DNA of 64,000 nt from Cellulosimicrobium sp. Marseille-Q4280 (GTDB taxonomy: Bacteria; Actinomycetota; Actinomycetes; Actinomycetales; Cellulomonadaceae). How positions within the stretch are numbered: position 1 is the stretch's first letter; every line of letters starts with the position of its first letter. Position numbers and translations under genes: made by a program. Shown here piece by piece: positions 52,751 to 62,050 of this stretch. The stretch spans positions 248,001 through 312,000 of the forward strand of contig NZ_CALPBY010000003.1 of assembly GCF_943181405.1 (NCBI RefSeq). Direction: 5' to 3'. The notes under the pieces were generated by a model that saw only the letters and a program-made list of their open reading frames with translations, was not told where the DNA came from and did not search any database.

Positions 52751-53995
52751 ATGTCTGCCGTCCGTGAAGTCGTCGTCACCGGCCTCGGCGCCACCACGCC
52801 GCTCGGCGGGGACGTGCCCACGACCTGGGCGGCCGCGCTCGCCGGCGAGTCCGGGGCGCGAACGCTCGACAACGACTGGTCCGAGCGCTACGAGATCCCC
52901 GTCACGTTCGCAGCGACGATCAAGGTCAAGCCCGAGGAGGTCCTCGCGCGCCCCGAGATGAAGCGCATGGACCCCTCCACGCAGTACGCGATCGTCGCGG
53001 CGCGCGAGGCCTGGGCCGACGCGGGCAGCCCCGACGTCGACGGAGACCGGCTCGGCACCGTCGTGTCGTCCGGCATCGGCGGCATCTGGACCACGCTCGA
53101 CGGCTGGGACACGCTGCGCGAGCGCGGCACCCGCCGCATGCTGCCCATGACCGTCCCGATGCTCATGCCGAACTCCCCCACCGCGTACGTCTCGCTCGAG
53201 CTCGGCGCCCGCGCCGGCGCCCACGCGCTCGTCTCCGCGTGCGCGTCCGGCGCCGAGGCCATCGGCTACGGCGTCGACATGATCCGCGCGGGCCGCGCGG
53301 ACGTCGTCGTCGCGGGCGGGACCGAGGCCACCATCCACCCCATGCCGATCGCCGCCTTCGCGGCGTCGCGAACGCTCTCGCTCCGCAACGACGACCCGCA
53401 GGGCGCCTCCCGCCCCTACGACGTCGACCGCGACGGGTTCGTCATCGGCGAGGGCGCGGGCGTCGTCGTGCTGGAGAGCGCCGAGCACGCCGCAGCGCGC
53501 GGCGCGCGCGTGTACGCCCGGCTCGCGGGCGTCGGCCTGTCGTCCGACGCCTACCACATCACGTCCCCCGACCCCGAGGGCCGCGGTCAGGTCGCCGCGA
53601 TGCGCCGGGCGCTCGAGGAGGCCGGGGTCACCGGCCGCGACGTCGTGCACGTCAACGCGCACGCGACGTCGACCAAGGTCGGCGACCTCACCGAGACCCG
53701 CTCGATCCGCACGCTGCTCGGCGGGGACGCGGACCACGTCCAGCTCTCCGCGACCAAGTCGATGACGGGGCACCTCCTCGGGGGTGCCGGCGCGCTCGAG
53801 TCGATCTTCACGATCAAGGCCGTCGCGGAGCGCCTCGCGCCTCCGACGATCAACGTCGCGAACCCCGACCCGGAGCTCCAGGTGCCGCTCGTCCGCGACA
53901 CGCCGTCGGCGCTGCCCGCGGGCGACGTCGTGGCGCTCAACAACTCGTTCGGCTTCGGCGGCCACAACGTCGCGCTCGCGGTGACGAGCGCCTGA
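52751..53995 (+). CDS. fabF: 3-oxoacyl-ACP synthase II FabF
   Basis: Elongates acyl-ACP with malonyl-ACP. It has 414 aa from ATG 52751 with GAGGAG 5 bases upstream. Cys164 (SACASGAEAIG), His in VNAHATSTKVGD and His in MTGHLLGGAGALE form the Cys-His-His triad. SFGFGGHNVAL is at the C-terminus. Ends the fab operon and is followed by a perfect palindrome. Confidence 0.97.
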   Translation: MSAVREVVVTGLGATTPLGGDVPTTWAAALAGESGARTLDNDWSERYEIPVTFAATIKVKPEEVLARPEMKRMDPSTQYAIVAAREAWADAGSPDVDGDRLGTVVSSGIGGIWTTLDGWDTLRERGTRRMLPMTVPMLMPNSPTAYVSLELGARAGAHALVSACASGAEAIGYGVDMIRAGRADVVVAGGTEATIHPMPIAAFAASRTLSLRNDDPQGASRPYDVDRDGFVIGEGAGVVVLESAEHAAARGARVYARLAGVGLSSDAYHITSPDPEGRGQVAAMRRALEEAGVTGRDVVHVNAHATSTKVGDLTETRSIRTLLGGDADHVQLSATKSMTGHLLGGAGALESIFTIKAVAERLAPPTINVANPDPELQVPLVRDTPSALPAGDVVALNNSFGFGGHNVALAVTSA

Positions 53996-54010
53996 CGGAC
54001 CGCCACGCAC

Positions 54011-54044
54011 GCGAGGCCGCCTCCCGGCCGGGAGGCGGCCTCGC
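54011..54044. terminator. 34-bp perfect palindrome after fabF
   Basis: Arms gcgaggccgcctcccgg (54011-54027) and its exact complement (54028-54044), just past the fabF stop codon and before the convergent DUF3145 gene. Works as a terminator in both directions. Confidence 0.85.
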
Positions 54045-54091
54045 GTCGTCGTGACGGTGTCCCGCCGTGCAGGCGTCCCGTCAGCCCACGG

Positions 54092-54592
54092 TCAGCCCAC
54101 GCGGTGCAGCCAGCGCACGGGGGCGCCCGCCCCGGCGTAGCGGAACGGCTCGAGCTCGTCGTCCCAGGCCTTGCCGAGCGCGAGGTGCAGCGCCTCGCGC
54201 ATGGCCCAGGGATCGTTGGCCTGCTCGAGCGCGGCGCGCACGCGGTCCTCGGGCACCACGATGTTGCCGTGCACGTCGGTCGCGGCGTAGAAGATCCCCA
54301 GGTCGGGCGTGTGGGACCAGCGCCCACCGTCGACCCCGTGGCTGGGCTCCTCGGTCACCTCGTACCGCAGGTGGGACCAGCCGCGCAGCGCGGACGCGAG
54401 CTTCGCCCCCGTGCCCTGCGTGCCCTGCCAGGAGTACTCGCCGCGATACAGCCCGCGCGCCGCGGGCTGCTCGGTCCAGTCCAGGGAGACGCGCACGCCG
54501 AGGACGTTCCCGGCGGCCCACTCCATGTGCGGGCACAGAGCACGGGGTGCTGAGTGCACGTAAAGAACACCGCGGGTGATGGCACCGGCCAT
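54092..54592 (-). CDS. DUF3145 family protein
   Basis: 166 aa from ATG 54592, AGGGAGG upstream. Conserved actinobacterial protein, recognisable by GVLYVHSAPRALCPHMEWAA, SALRGWSHLRYEVTEEPS and WDDELEPFRYAGAGAPVRWLHRVG. In many actinobacteria it stays next to the fab operon, as here, which hints at a lipid-related role. Molecular function unknown. Confidence 0.92.
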   Translation of the reverse strand: MAGAITRGVLYVHSAPRALCPHMEWAAGNVLGVRVSLDWTEQPAARGLYRGEYSWQGTQGTGAKLASALRGWSHLRYEVTEEPSHGVDGGRWSHTPDLGIFYAATDVHGNIVVPEDRVRAALEQANDPWAMREALHLALGKAWDDELEPFRYAGAGAPVRWLHRVG

Positions 54593-54774
54593 GTCTGCCT
54601 CCCTAGGTCGAGGTTTCGTCTTCCCCAACGTCCTCACCAGGGTGGATCCACGGCACGTCGCACAACCGTCACGGCGTGTCTCGTGCCTATCTTGCACGAC
54701 GGCGCACGGATGCGCGAGAGATTCGCGGGGCGCGCCCTGACTGCGCCCCCGACACCGCGAGCGCCGCGCTGCCC

Positions 54775-55260
54775 TCAGAGCTGGGCGCGCAGCTCCCGCA
54801 TCGCCTTCTTGCGGACCGAGCGGTCGAGCCGGTCGAGGTAGAGCATGCCGTCGAGGTGGTCGCACTCGTGCTGCAGGCAGCGGGCCATGAGCTCCGTGCC
54901 CTCCACGACGACCTCGTTGCCGTCGAGGTCCGTGCCGACGACGCGCGCGTACCAGGCGCGCCGGGTGGGGAACCAGAGCTCCGGGACGGAGAGGCACCCC
55001 TCGTCGCCGTCCTGGAAGTCGTCGGAGAGCTCGACGATCCGGGGGTTGAGGACGTAGCCGATCTCGTCGTCGATGTTCCAGGAGAACGCGCGGAGGTTGA
55101 CGCCGATCTGGTTCGCGGCGAGACCCGCCCGGCCGTCGTGGTCCACGGTCTCGACGAGGTCGGCGACCAGGGACCGCACGCGGTCGTCGATCGTGGTGAT
55201 CTCGTCGCACGGGGTGCGGAGCACGGGGTCGGGGATGGTGCGGATCTCTCTCATCGCCAT
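54775..55260 (-). CDS. def: Peptide deformylase
   Basis: Removes the formyl group from nascent N-terminal Met, upstream of Map action. It has 161 aa from ATG 55260 (ATG 55254 is also possible). The three motifs are present: [16 protein letters not shown] (Cys89 metal ligand) and QHECDHLDG (His131, Glu132, His135). Class I-like. The start has GGAAG 9 bases upstream. Confidence 0.95.
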   Translation of the reverse strand: MAMREIRTIPDPVLRTPCDEITTIDDRVRSLVADLVETVDHDGRAGLAANQIGVNLRAFSWNIDDEIGYVLNPRIVELSDDFQDGDEGCLSVPELWFPTRRAWYARVVGTDLDGNEVVVEGTELMARCLQHECDHLDGMLYLDRLDRSVRKKAMRELRAQL

Positions 55261-55342
55261 GCCCGCATTCTTCCACGAGGACGTCGCGCAACGGCCTCCC
55301 GGGCGGGCGGTCTCCCCGTGTGACGCCCGCCCGGGACGCAGG

Positions 55343-56149
55343 TCACATCCGGGCGTAGCGCGCCCGGGCGAACGAGTACAGGCCGTACGCGGCGAACCCG
55401 AGGCCGATGGCCACGAGGAGCACCACGCCGAAGGGCTGCGCCACGATCGTCGCGAACGCGGCGTCGAGACCGCCGGCCTGCTCCGGGTCGTTCTGCACCG
55501 CGGCCACGACGAAGAGCCCGCCGAGGACGCCGAGGGCGATGCCCTTCGCGATGTAGCCCACCTGCCCGAGCCGGACGACCGCGCGGCCGACGTGGCCGCT
55601 CGTGCCGCCCCGCAGGTCCTCGAGGAACTTCTTCTTCCAGCCCTTGACCACGTGGTAGACGCCGACCACGACGATCCCGACCCCGACGGCACCGACCAGC
55701 AGCGCGCCGCCCGGGCTCTGCATGAGTCGCGCCGTGAAGCTCTCCTCCTGCCCCGAGCCGCTCGACGCCCCCGACACGACCTGCACGGCCAGCACGCCGA
55801 GCGCGACGTAGACGACCGCCTTACCGGCGGCCTTGAGCCGGTCGGACGTCTCGAGCGCCCCGCTCAGGGCGACCGTCACCTGCCACAGGCCGAGGGCGGC
55901 GAACGCCACCACGGCGAACCAGAGGAGCCCCGTGCCGCCCGGTGTCTCGGCGACCGCGGCGAGCGCACCGGTCTGGCTCGCCTCCTCGCTCGACGCCCCG
56001 CCCGTCGCGACCTGGACGGCCAGCACCCCGATGACGAGGTGGAGCACCCCGCTCATCGCGTACCCCGCGCGGGCCAGCAGCTCCAGCGTCTTGCTCCCCT
56101 GAGCGCTGCGAGCGGCCGACTTCCCTCCTGAGCTCATGCTCGGTGCCAC
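55343..56149 (-). CDS. DUF1206 membrane protein
   Basis: 268 aa from GTG 56149 (GGAG upstream). Three repeats of about 80 residues, each with two TM helices; repeat starts are [33 protein letters not shown] and [15 protein letters not shown]. This is the DUF1206 pattern. Function unknown; it may be related to stress in related organisms. Confidence 0.88.
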   Translation of the reverse strand: MAPSMSSGGKSAARSAQGSKTLELLARAGYAMSGVLHLVIGVLAVQVATGGASSEEASQTGALAAVAETPGGTGLLWFAVVAFAALGLWQVTVALSGALETSDRLKAAGKAVVYVALGVLAVQVVSGASSGSGQEESFTARLMQSPGGALLVGAVGVGIVVVGVYHVVKGWKKKFLEDLRGGTSGHVGRAVVRLGQVGYIAKGIALGVLGGLFVVAAVQNDPEQAGGLDAAFATIVAQPFGVVLLVAIGLGFAAYGLYSFARARYARM

Positions 56150-56289
56150 GGATTCTCCTTCACGTCAGGACGCCGCCCCTCGCGCCGCCGGGATCTCCGG
56201 CCCCGACACTCTGGCAGCCCGAGCCCTTCCACGCATTTCGGACGTCGGAGCCCGGCAGCCACACATCACGGTTTGGTAACGTGCCTCGG

Positions 56290-57423
56290 ATGTCCACGAC
56301 GCCCCCTCGTCTCGTCGCGCTCGACGGGCTCCGATTCGCCGCCGCAGCGGCCGTCCTGGCGTACCACTTCGTCGCCGTCAACCACCACGCCTGGGGCGAC
56401 CGCACGAGCGAGGTGATGCCCGGGGTCCAGCAGGTCGCGGCGTTCGGCTCGTTCGGGGTGCAGCTCTTCTTCGTCATCAGCGGTTTCGTCATCCTCATGA
56501 CCGCCTGGGGGCGCGACGTCCGCGGCTTCGTCGCGTCACGCGCGGGGCGACTGTTCCCCGCGTACTGGGCATCGGTCCTCGTGACGCTCGTGCTGCTCGT
56601 GCTCGTCGCCCCGGGACGGCGAGACGTGGACCTGCCGCAGGCCGTGGTGAACCTCACGATGGTGCAGCGGGCGTTCGGCATCGAGGACGTCGAGGCCGTC
56701 TACTGGACGCTCTGGTCCGAGCTGCGGTTCTACGTGCTCGTCGGGGTCCTCCTGGCGCTCGGCCTGACGCGCGGTCGGCTGATCGCGTTCGTCACGCTCT
56801 GGCCGGTCGCCGGGGCGATCGCGACGCAGACCGGTTCCGACCTCCTGGCGACCGTCCTGGTCGCGGCCGACGCCCCGCTGTTCGCCGGCGGCATGGTGCT
56901 GTTCCTGCTCACGCGCGAGCCTCGCTCACCGGTCCTGTGGCTCGCGCTGGGGCTCGACGTCGCGCTCGCGGCCGCGCACTCGGGGCGCATCCAGGCGGTA
57001 CGGATCGAGAACAGCACCGACCTCGTCCTCGGCCCGGCGACGTACTGGACCGCGATCGTCCTGTGCTTCGTGGTCGTCGCCGCCGCGACCATGACGCCGC
57101 TCACGCGGCTCTCCTGGAGGTGGCCGACGACGCTCGGTGCCCTGACGTACCCGCTCTACCTCGTCCACTCCTCGTGGGGCCGGTGGGTCATCGAGACGGC
57201 GCACCCGGCCCTGCCCGGCTGGGCCACCCTCGCGCTCGCCACCGCGACGTGCCTTCTCCTCGCGCTGGCCATCCACCGGCTCGTCGAACGACCGTTCGGG
57301 CCCCGACTGAGGAGGGCGCTCGACCGGGACCTGCGGCGCGAGAGCGGGCCGCAGGAGGCGCGCCCGGAGACTCGCTCACCGGCCGCTCAGGTCGAGGCGG
57401 CGGGCGTCCCGGCCTCCAGGTAG
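56290..57423 (+). CDS. Acyltransferase 3 family membrane protein
   Basis: 377 aa from ATG 56290. [17 protein letters not shown] with the catalytic His, then [12 protein letters not shown] and [16 protein letters not shown], are AT3 signatures; about 10 TM helices follow. These enzymes O-acylate sugars, lipids or peptidoglycan at the membrane. [14 protein letters not shown] is the typical late motif. No ribosome-binding site is seen; TAACGT 9 bases before the start may be a -10, suggesting a leaderless transcript. The 3' end overlaps the broken DUF488 gene. Confidence 0.87.
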   Translation: MSTTPPRLVALDGLRFAAAAAVLAYHFVAVNHHAWGDRTSEVMPGVQQVAAFGSFGVQLFFVISGFVILMTAWGRDVRGFVASRAGRLFPAYWASVLVTLVLLVLVAPGRRDVDLPQAVVNLTMVQRAFGIEDVEAVYWTLWSELRFYVLVGVLLALGLTRGRLIAFVTLWPVAGAIATQTGSDLLATVLVAADAPLFAGGMVLFLLTREPRSPVLWLALGLDVALAAAHSGRIQAVRIENSTDLVLGPATYWTAIVLCFVVVAAATMTPLTRLSWRWPTTLGALTYPLYLVHSSWGRWVIETAHPALPGWATLALATATCLLLALAIHRLVERPFGPRLRRALDRDLRRESGPQEARPETRSPAAQVEAAGVPASR

Positions 57424-57555
57424 TCGCGCAGGACGACCGCCTGGTTGTGCTCCCTGTTCCTTGCTGACCCCACGGGGCCACAGCCGGTCGACGAGGACGC
57501 GAAACCCGTCGTCGTCGGACGGCTCGTCGTGGACGCGCCGCACCCGGATGGTCAT
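57387..57555 (-). pseudogene. DUF488 gene with its middle deleted
   Basis: ATG 57555 starts [20 protein letters not shown] then [13 protein letters not shown], the DUF488 N-terminus. In another frame just after, [20 protein letters not shown] ends at TGA 57387-57389, which fits the C-terminus of the same family. About 60-70 residues that should lie between them are missing, and the deletion breaks the frame. It overlaps the acyltransferase 3' end by 37 bases. Confidence 0.7.
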
Positions 57556-57615
57556 GACTCCATGAGACCGTCGCAGCGACCGGGGCGCACCCGGTGAGCG
57601 CTAAGATCGCCGCGC

Positions 57616-57692
57616 GCCCCGTTAGCTCAGCTGGTCAGAGCAGGAGACTCATAATCTCTCGGTCGCGGGTTCAAGTCCTGCACGGGGCACCA
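57616..57692 (+). tRNA. tRNA-Met (anticodon CAT, elongator type)
   Basis: 77 nt with encoded CCA (57690-57692). Acceptor GCCCCGT with ACGGGGC, anticodon CAT at 57650-57652 within ACTCATAATC, T loop GGTTCAAGTCC. The 5' G-C pair excludes initiator tRNA, which has an unpaired first base. A tRNA-Ile2 with modified CAT cannot be fully excluded, but the anticodon arm matches actinobacterial elongator Met. Confidence 0.93.
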
Positions 57693-57782
57693 GTCATCAC
57701 CGCGACGCCCGGCCGTCGGCCGGAGCATCCCTGCCGTTCGCGACGTCGTCCTCCCCCATCGCTCAGCGGTTACCGTAGGTCC

Positions 57783-58298
57783 GTGTCCTGGTTCCGCCGC
57801 CACTCGCTCCCCGACCCGGTCCGCCGCGCCCTCGACATCCCCGCCGGGGACCGCGTGCTCGCGTCGGCGGAGCTCGTGGACGGCGCGTGGGCCGTCGCGA
57901 CGCGCAGCACGCTCGTGACGAGCGACGCGTCCGGCGCGGTGGCGTCGAGGCGCCCCTGGTCCGACGTCGACCGCGCGTCGTACTCGCCCGAGTCGTCGAC
58001 CATCTCCGTCTCCTGGGTCGACGGGAGCCCTCCGGCGGACCTCCGCCTCGCCGACCCGCGACGCACCGCCCTCGTCCAGACGCTGCGCGAACGGGTCCAG
58101 TCGTCCGTCGTCCTGTCCGAGACCGTGACGTTCGCCGCAGGACGCACCGCGCGGGTCGCGGTACGCCGCCATCCCGACGGCGGCCTGTTCTCCCAGGTCG
58201 TCACGGAACCGGGGGTCGATCTCGACGACCCGGAGGTCGCCGCACGGGTCGACGCCGCCGAGTCCCGCGTCCGGTCGGCGTCCGGACTACCCCTCTGA
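57783..58298 (+). CDS. Conserved hypothetical protein between tRNA genes
   Basis: 171 aa from GTG 57783. Begins MSWFRRHSLPDPVRRALDIP then DRVLASAELVDGAWAVATRS, a beta-rich N-terminal part, and a helical middle (ALVQTLRERVQSSVVLSE). Ends with DPEVAARVDAAESRVRSASG. No TM, no known domain. A TACCGT -10-like box 7 bases before the start suggests a leaderless mRNA. Conserved family with unknown function. Confidence 0.65.
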   Translation: MSWFRRHSLPDPVRRALDIPAGDRVLASAELVDGAWAVATRSTLVTSDASGAVASRRPWSDVDRASYSPESSTISVSWVDGSPPADLRLADPRRTALVQTLRERVQSSVVLSETVTFAAGRTARVAVRRHPDGGLFSQVVTEPGVDLDDPEVAARVDAAESRVRSASGLPL

Positions 58299-58343
58299 GC
58301 CTGCTAGAGTTTTCCCCGGTCACCACGGTGAAGCCGTGGCCGA

Positions 58344-58416
<73 letters not shown>

Positions 58417-58423
58417 CCTTCGG

Positions 58424-58453
58424 AAGGGGCGTCGACACAGGTCGGCGCCCCTT
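58424..58453 (+). terminator. Intrinsic terminator of tRNA-Asn
   Basis: 13-bp stem (58424-58436 aaggggcgtcgac with 58441-58453), one G-U pair, loop acag, followed by TTTCTC. Eight bases past the tRNA. Confidence 0.8.
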
Positions 58454-58538
58454 TCTCGTCCCGACGCACGTCTCTCGGACAGCGGCCGCGGCTCGCTCGC
58501 ACTCGTCGTGCCTCCGGCGCGATGCGCCGCGCAGACCG

Positions 58539-60485
58539 TCAGGCGATCTCGCCCTCGCGCAGCGTGCGCCGTTCGGCCTCGACCGCGAGGAGCCGGGCGA
58601 AGGCCTCCTGGTACGCGGCGACGTCGGCCGACGGGTCGAGGCGCTGGAGCCTGCTCTTCGCGTCGGCGATCCGGCGGGTGAGGCCGAGGTCCACGAGCCC
58701 GCGCACGACGCCAGCCACATACCCCCCGACGACGCTCTCGCGGTCCTCCGGGAGCGGGGCGACGGCGAGCTCGGTGACGAGGCCCCGGACCGGCTCCGCG
58801 GCCTGCTCGACGACGGCCTCCACCCAGCGGCCCGCGCCGAGCACCGCGCCCTCGCGGGCACCGCCGGCGGCACGGACCGCGGCGTGCACCGCACGCCAGG
58901 CCGGGACCGAGAAGGCGTCCTCGTCGAGGGTGTCGAACACGGGCGGCACGTGCTGCGGGTACTGCAGCACCGCGACGAGGGCGAGCCGCTCGCGACGCGC
59001 GACGGGGTCGCGGGGGTCCGGTGCGGGCATCGCGGGCACGACCGGGGCGTCGTCGGCCGCGCCCTGGCGGGCGTCGTCGGGACGCGACGTGCGCACGGGG
59101 CCGGGCGTGGTCCGACGGCTCGCCGACGCGACCTCGCGCCGCACGCGGTCCGCGTCCATGCCGATCCACCCCGCGAGCAGGCGCGCGTACTCGGGACGCA
59201 GCGCGGCGTCGCGGATGCCCGCGACGATCGGTGCCGCGGCGCGCAGCGCGCCGACGCGTCCCTCGGCGGTGTCGAGGTCGAACCCGGCGAGCGTCGTGCG
59301 GATGACGAACTCGAACAGCGGCTGACGCCCGTCGACGAGCGCACGCACCGCGTCCGGTCCGCGCGCCATCCGGAGCTCGCACGGGTCCATGCCGCTGCGC
59401 TCGACGGAGACGAACGTCTGCGCGTAGAACCGCTGGTCCTCGCCGAACGCTCTGACGGCGGCCTTCTGCCCGGCGGCGTCGCCGTCGAACGTGAAGATCA
59501 CCTCGCCGCCGACGGACGTCCCGGACGCGAGCTGCATGCCGCCGCCCGCCGTCGTGTCGCCCAGGAGGCGGCGCACGATGCGCGCGTGCTCGGTGCCGAA
59601 CGCGGTGCCGCACGTCGCGACGGCGGTGGTCACGCCGGACAGGTGCGCGGCCATGACGTCGGTGTAGCCCTCGACCACGACGACGCGCTTCTGCTTCGCG
59701 ATCTCGCGCTTCGCCAGGTCGATGCCGTACAGCACGTTCGACTTCTTGTAGAGCGACGTCTCGGGGGTGTTGAGGTACTTGGGGCCCTGGTCCTCGTCGT
59801 ACAGGCGGCGCGCGCCGAACCCGACGATCTCGCCGGTGACGTCGCGGATCGGCCACACGAGCCGGCCGCGGAAGCGGTCGTAGATCCCGCGCTGACCCTG
59901 GCTCATGAGACCCGACGCGACCAGCTCGGCCTGGGTGAACCCACGACCCTGGAGATGCCGCTGCAGGCTGTCCCAGCCGGTCGGTGCGTAGCCGACCCCG
60001 AAGTGCTCGGCGTCGGACCGGTCGAAGCTGCGCTCGGCGAGGAACGCGCGCGCGGCGCCCGCCCCCGGGCCGACGAGCTGCTCCGTGAAGTACTGCGCCG
60101 CGACGCGGTGGGCCTCGAGCAGGCGCTGGCGCCTGCCGGGCTCCTCGCGCGGGCGGAGTGCTCCCCCGCCGTGCCCGCTCTCCTCGTACCGGAGCTGGAT
60201 CCCGACGCGGTCGGCGAGGTACTCCACCGCCTCGGTGAACGTCAGCCCGTCGATCTTCTGCACGAACGAGATGACGTCGCCGCCCTCGCCGCAGCCGAAG
60301 CAGTGCCAGCGCCCGACCCCGGGCCGCACGTGGAACGACGGCGAGCGCTCGTCGTGGAACGGGCACAGTCCCTTGAGCGAGCCGACGCCGGCGGACTTGA
60401 GCGTGACGTGCGCGGAGACGATCTCGTCGATCCGTGCGCGGTCGCGGACGGCGTCCACGTCCTCGCGTCGGATCAGGCCTGCCAC
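58539..60485 (-). CDS. dnaG: DNA primase DnaG
   Basis: Makes RNA primers at the replication fork. It has 648 aa. N-terminal zinc finger: Cys41, His44, Cys62, Cys65 (CPFHDERSPSFH...HCFGC). TOPRIM core: VVVVEGYTDVMAAH (about 278) and FTFDGDAAGQKAA (about 345). The C-terminal 150 residues form the DnaB-binding region. The start codon is GTG 60485. In many actinobacteria dnaG lies near dgt, as here. Confidence 0.96.
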   Translation of the reverse strand: MAGLIRREDVDAVRDRARIDEIVSAHVTLKSAGVGSLKGLCPFHDERSPSFHVRPGVGRWHCFGCGEGGDVISFVQKIDGLTFTEAVEYLADRVGIQLRYEESGHGGGALRPREEPGRRQRLLEAHRVAAQYFTEQLVGPGAGAARAFLAERSFDRSDAEHFGVGYAPTGWDSLQRHLQGRGFTQAELVASGLMSQGQRGIYDRFRGRLVWPIRDVTGEIVGFGARRLYDEDQGPKYLNTPETSLYKKSNVLYGIDLAKREIAKQKRVVVVEGYTDVMAAHLSGVTTAVATCGTAFGTEHARIVRRLLGDTTAGGGMQLASGTSVGGEVIFTFDGDAAGQKAAVRAFGEDQRFYAQTFVSVERSGMDPCELRMARGPDAVRALVDGRQPLFEFVIRTTLAGFDLDTAEGRVGALRAAAPIVAGIRDAALRPEYARLLAGWIGMDADRVRREVASASRRTTPGPVRTSRPDDARQGAADDAPVVPAMPAPDPRDPVARRERLALVAVLQYPQHVPPVFDTLDEDAFSVPAWRAVHAAVRAAGGAREGAVLGAGRWVEAVVEQAAEPVRGLVTELAVAPLPEDRESVVGGYVAGVVRGLVDLGLTRRIADAKSRLQRLDPSADVAAYQEAFARLLAVEAERRTLREGEIA

Positions 60486-60494
60486 GACCCGAGT

Positions 60495-61445
60495 CTATGC
60501 GTCCGGGGCGGCCGTGGAGGCCGCTCCGGCGCCGGTGCCGGGTCCCGCGCCGACGGCCTCCGCGAGCGCCGCCCGCGACGCGGCGCACCGGCGCGCGTAC
60601 GCCGCCGGGGTGGTCCCGGTCACGCGGGCGAAGTCGGTCCCGAGGTGCGCCTGGTCGTAGTAGCCGACGGCGGTCGCAAGGGTCGCGAGGTCCTGCCCGG
60701 GGTCGGCGGCGAGCAGGTCGGCGGCGACGTGGACGCGGTGCCGCTGCAGCACCCACTTGGGGCTCACGCCGACATACCGGGCGAACAGGCGCTGCAGCGT
60801 GCGCGGCGTGGTCCCGACGACGTCCGCGAGGTCGTGCACGCCGGCTCCCGGCCCGAGGCGGCCGGCCACGAGCGTGGCCATCACGGTCCGGACCCGCTCG
60901 AGGTCCCGCGCGGTCCGGGCGGAGCGGACGGCGCGCGCGCGAGCGCGCACGAGCGGCTCGACCTCGGCCACCGCGTCCTCGGGACGACCACGGACGGCCA
61001 GGGTGACGGCCGAGCGGGAGGCCGCGTCCGCCGTCGGGCCCAGGAACGACGCGGCGGGGACGAGCGCGCCGGGTCGCACGGCGTCGGCGGACCCGAGCAG
61101 GACACGGAAGGCGCCCGGTCGAAGCTTCGTCCCCACGACCGCACCGCTCCCCACGAGGGTGCGCTCGAACAGGCCTGGCGGGATCCCGTGCGCGGCGTAG
61201 CCGGACTCCTCCGCGACGACGTTGGCGACGGGGTGCGGCACGACGACCTGCGTGAACGACTCCCCCGGTGGCAGGTCCCAGCGCACGACCCAGTGCCGCT
61301 CGACGAGGTCGGCGACGTCGGGCGCCGGGTCGATCCGCACGAGCTCGAAGCCGCGGCGTGCGGCAGCGGGGTCGACGATCCCGCGCAGGGACGTCGTCGG
61401 AGGACGTGCCCCGACGGGAGGCTCGCGTTCGAACACCTGTCGCAT
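60495..61445 (-). CDS. AraC-family transcriptional regulator
   Basis: 316 aa from ATG 61445. N-terminal sensory part with a DUF6597-like pattern (DVADLVERHWVVRWDLPPGE, VVPHPVANVV). C-terminal AraC domain with two helix-turn-helix units: VHDLADVVGTTPRTLQRLFARYVGVSPKW and DLATLATAVGYYDQAHLGTDFARVTGTTPAAY. Divergent from the VOC gene, which it probably controls. Effector unknown. Confidence 0.88.
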   Translation of the reverse strand: MRQVFEREPPVGARPPTTSLRGIVDPAAARRGFELVRIDPAPDVADLVERHWVVRWDLPPGESFTQVVVPHPVANVVAEESGYAAHGIPPGLFERTLVGSGAVVGTKLRPGAFRVLLGSADAVRPGALVPAASFLGPTADAASRSAVTLAVRGRPEDAVAEVEPLVRARARAVRSARTARDLERVRTVMATLVAGRLGPGAGVHDLADVVGTTPRTLQRLFARYVGVSPKWVLQRHRVHVAADLLAADPGQDLATLATAVGYYDQAHLGTDFARVTGTTPAAYARRCAASRAALAEAVGAGPGTGAGAASTAAPDA

Positions 61446-61573
61446 TCCTCCAAGACTGGCACGACGGACCGACAGGAGCATGGTGGTCCCGGGACGAGCT
61501 CGGGACAAGCACGGGACGAGCACGCGAGAGCACGGACGCGCCCCGCACGGGGCGACTGTCGGAGGAGGACACC

Positions 61574-62032
61574 ATGGAGATGTCGGCACTGCACCCGAAC
61601 GTGACGGTGAGCGGCGCGCGGGAGGCCATCGCGTTCTACGAGGCGGCGCTCGGCGCCGAGGTGGTCGACGTGGTCACGGCCGGCGACGCGGTGATCCACT
61701 CGGACCTGCGGCTCCGGTCGGCGGCGGGCGTCTCGACCTTCACGGTCGCGGAGGAGTTCCCGCCCGACTCGGCCGCGCCGGAGCCGGGCGCGCCGACGCA
61801 CGCGTCCTTCTCCGTGCCGGTCGAGGACACCGACGCGGCGCACGCCCGCGCCGTCGCGGCGGGGGCGTCGAGCCTCGCCGAGCCGGCGGACTGGTTCGAG
61901 GGGTTCCGGCAGGCCGCGGTGCGGGACCCGTTCGGACACCGCTGGTACTTCGTCACCGTCGCGGAGTCGGTGACCGCGGAGGACGTGCAGCGTGCGAGCG
62001 ACGCGTGGATCACCCAGCGCGGCGACGACTGA
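61574..62032 (+). CDS. VOC-family (glyoxalase/bleomycin-resistance-like) protein
   Basis: 152 aa from ATG 61574 (GGAGGAGGAC upstream). Two beta-alpha-beta-beta-beta modules: LHPNVTVSGAREAIAFYEAALG and DTDAAHARAVAAGASSLAEPADWFEG, ending RDPFGHRWYFVTVAE. PhnB-like. Metal His/Glu partly present. Pairing with an AraC activator suggests an inducible small-molecule-binding protein. Substrate unknown. Confidence 0.87.
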   Translation: MEMSALHPNVTVSGAREAIAFYEAALGAEVVDVVTAGDAVIHSDLRLRSAAGVSTFTVAEEFPPDSAAPEPGAPTHASFSVPVEDTDAAHARAVAAGASSLAEPADWFEGFRQAAVRDPFGHRWYFVTVAESVTAEDVQRASDAWITQRGDD

Positions 62033-62050
62033 GGCGGTGCGTCGGGCGCG

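Noticed and set aside
57616-57692. tRNA-Ile2 (lysidine-modified CAT)
   Set aside because: The anticodon arm ACTCATAATC matches actinobacterial elongator Met; Ile2 kept only as a remote possibility.
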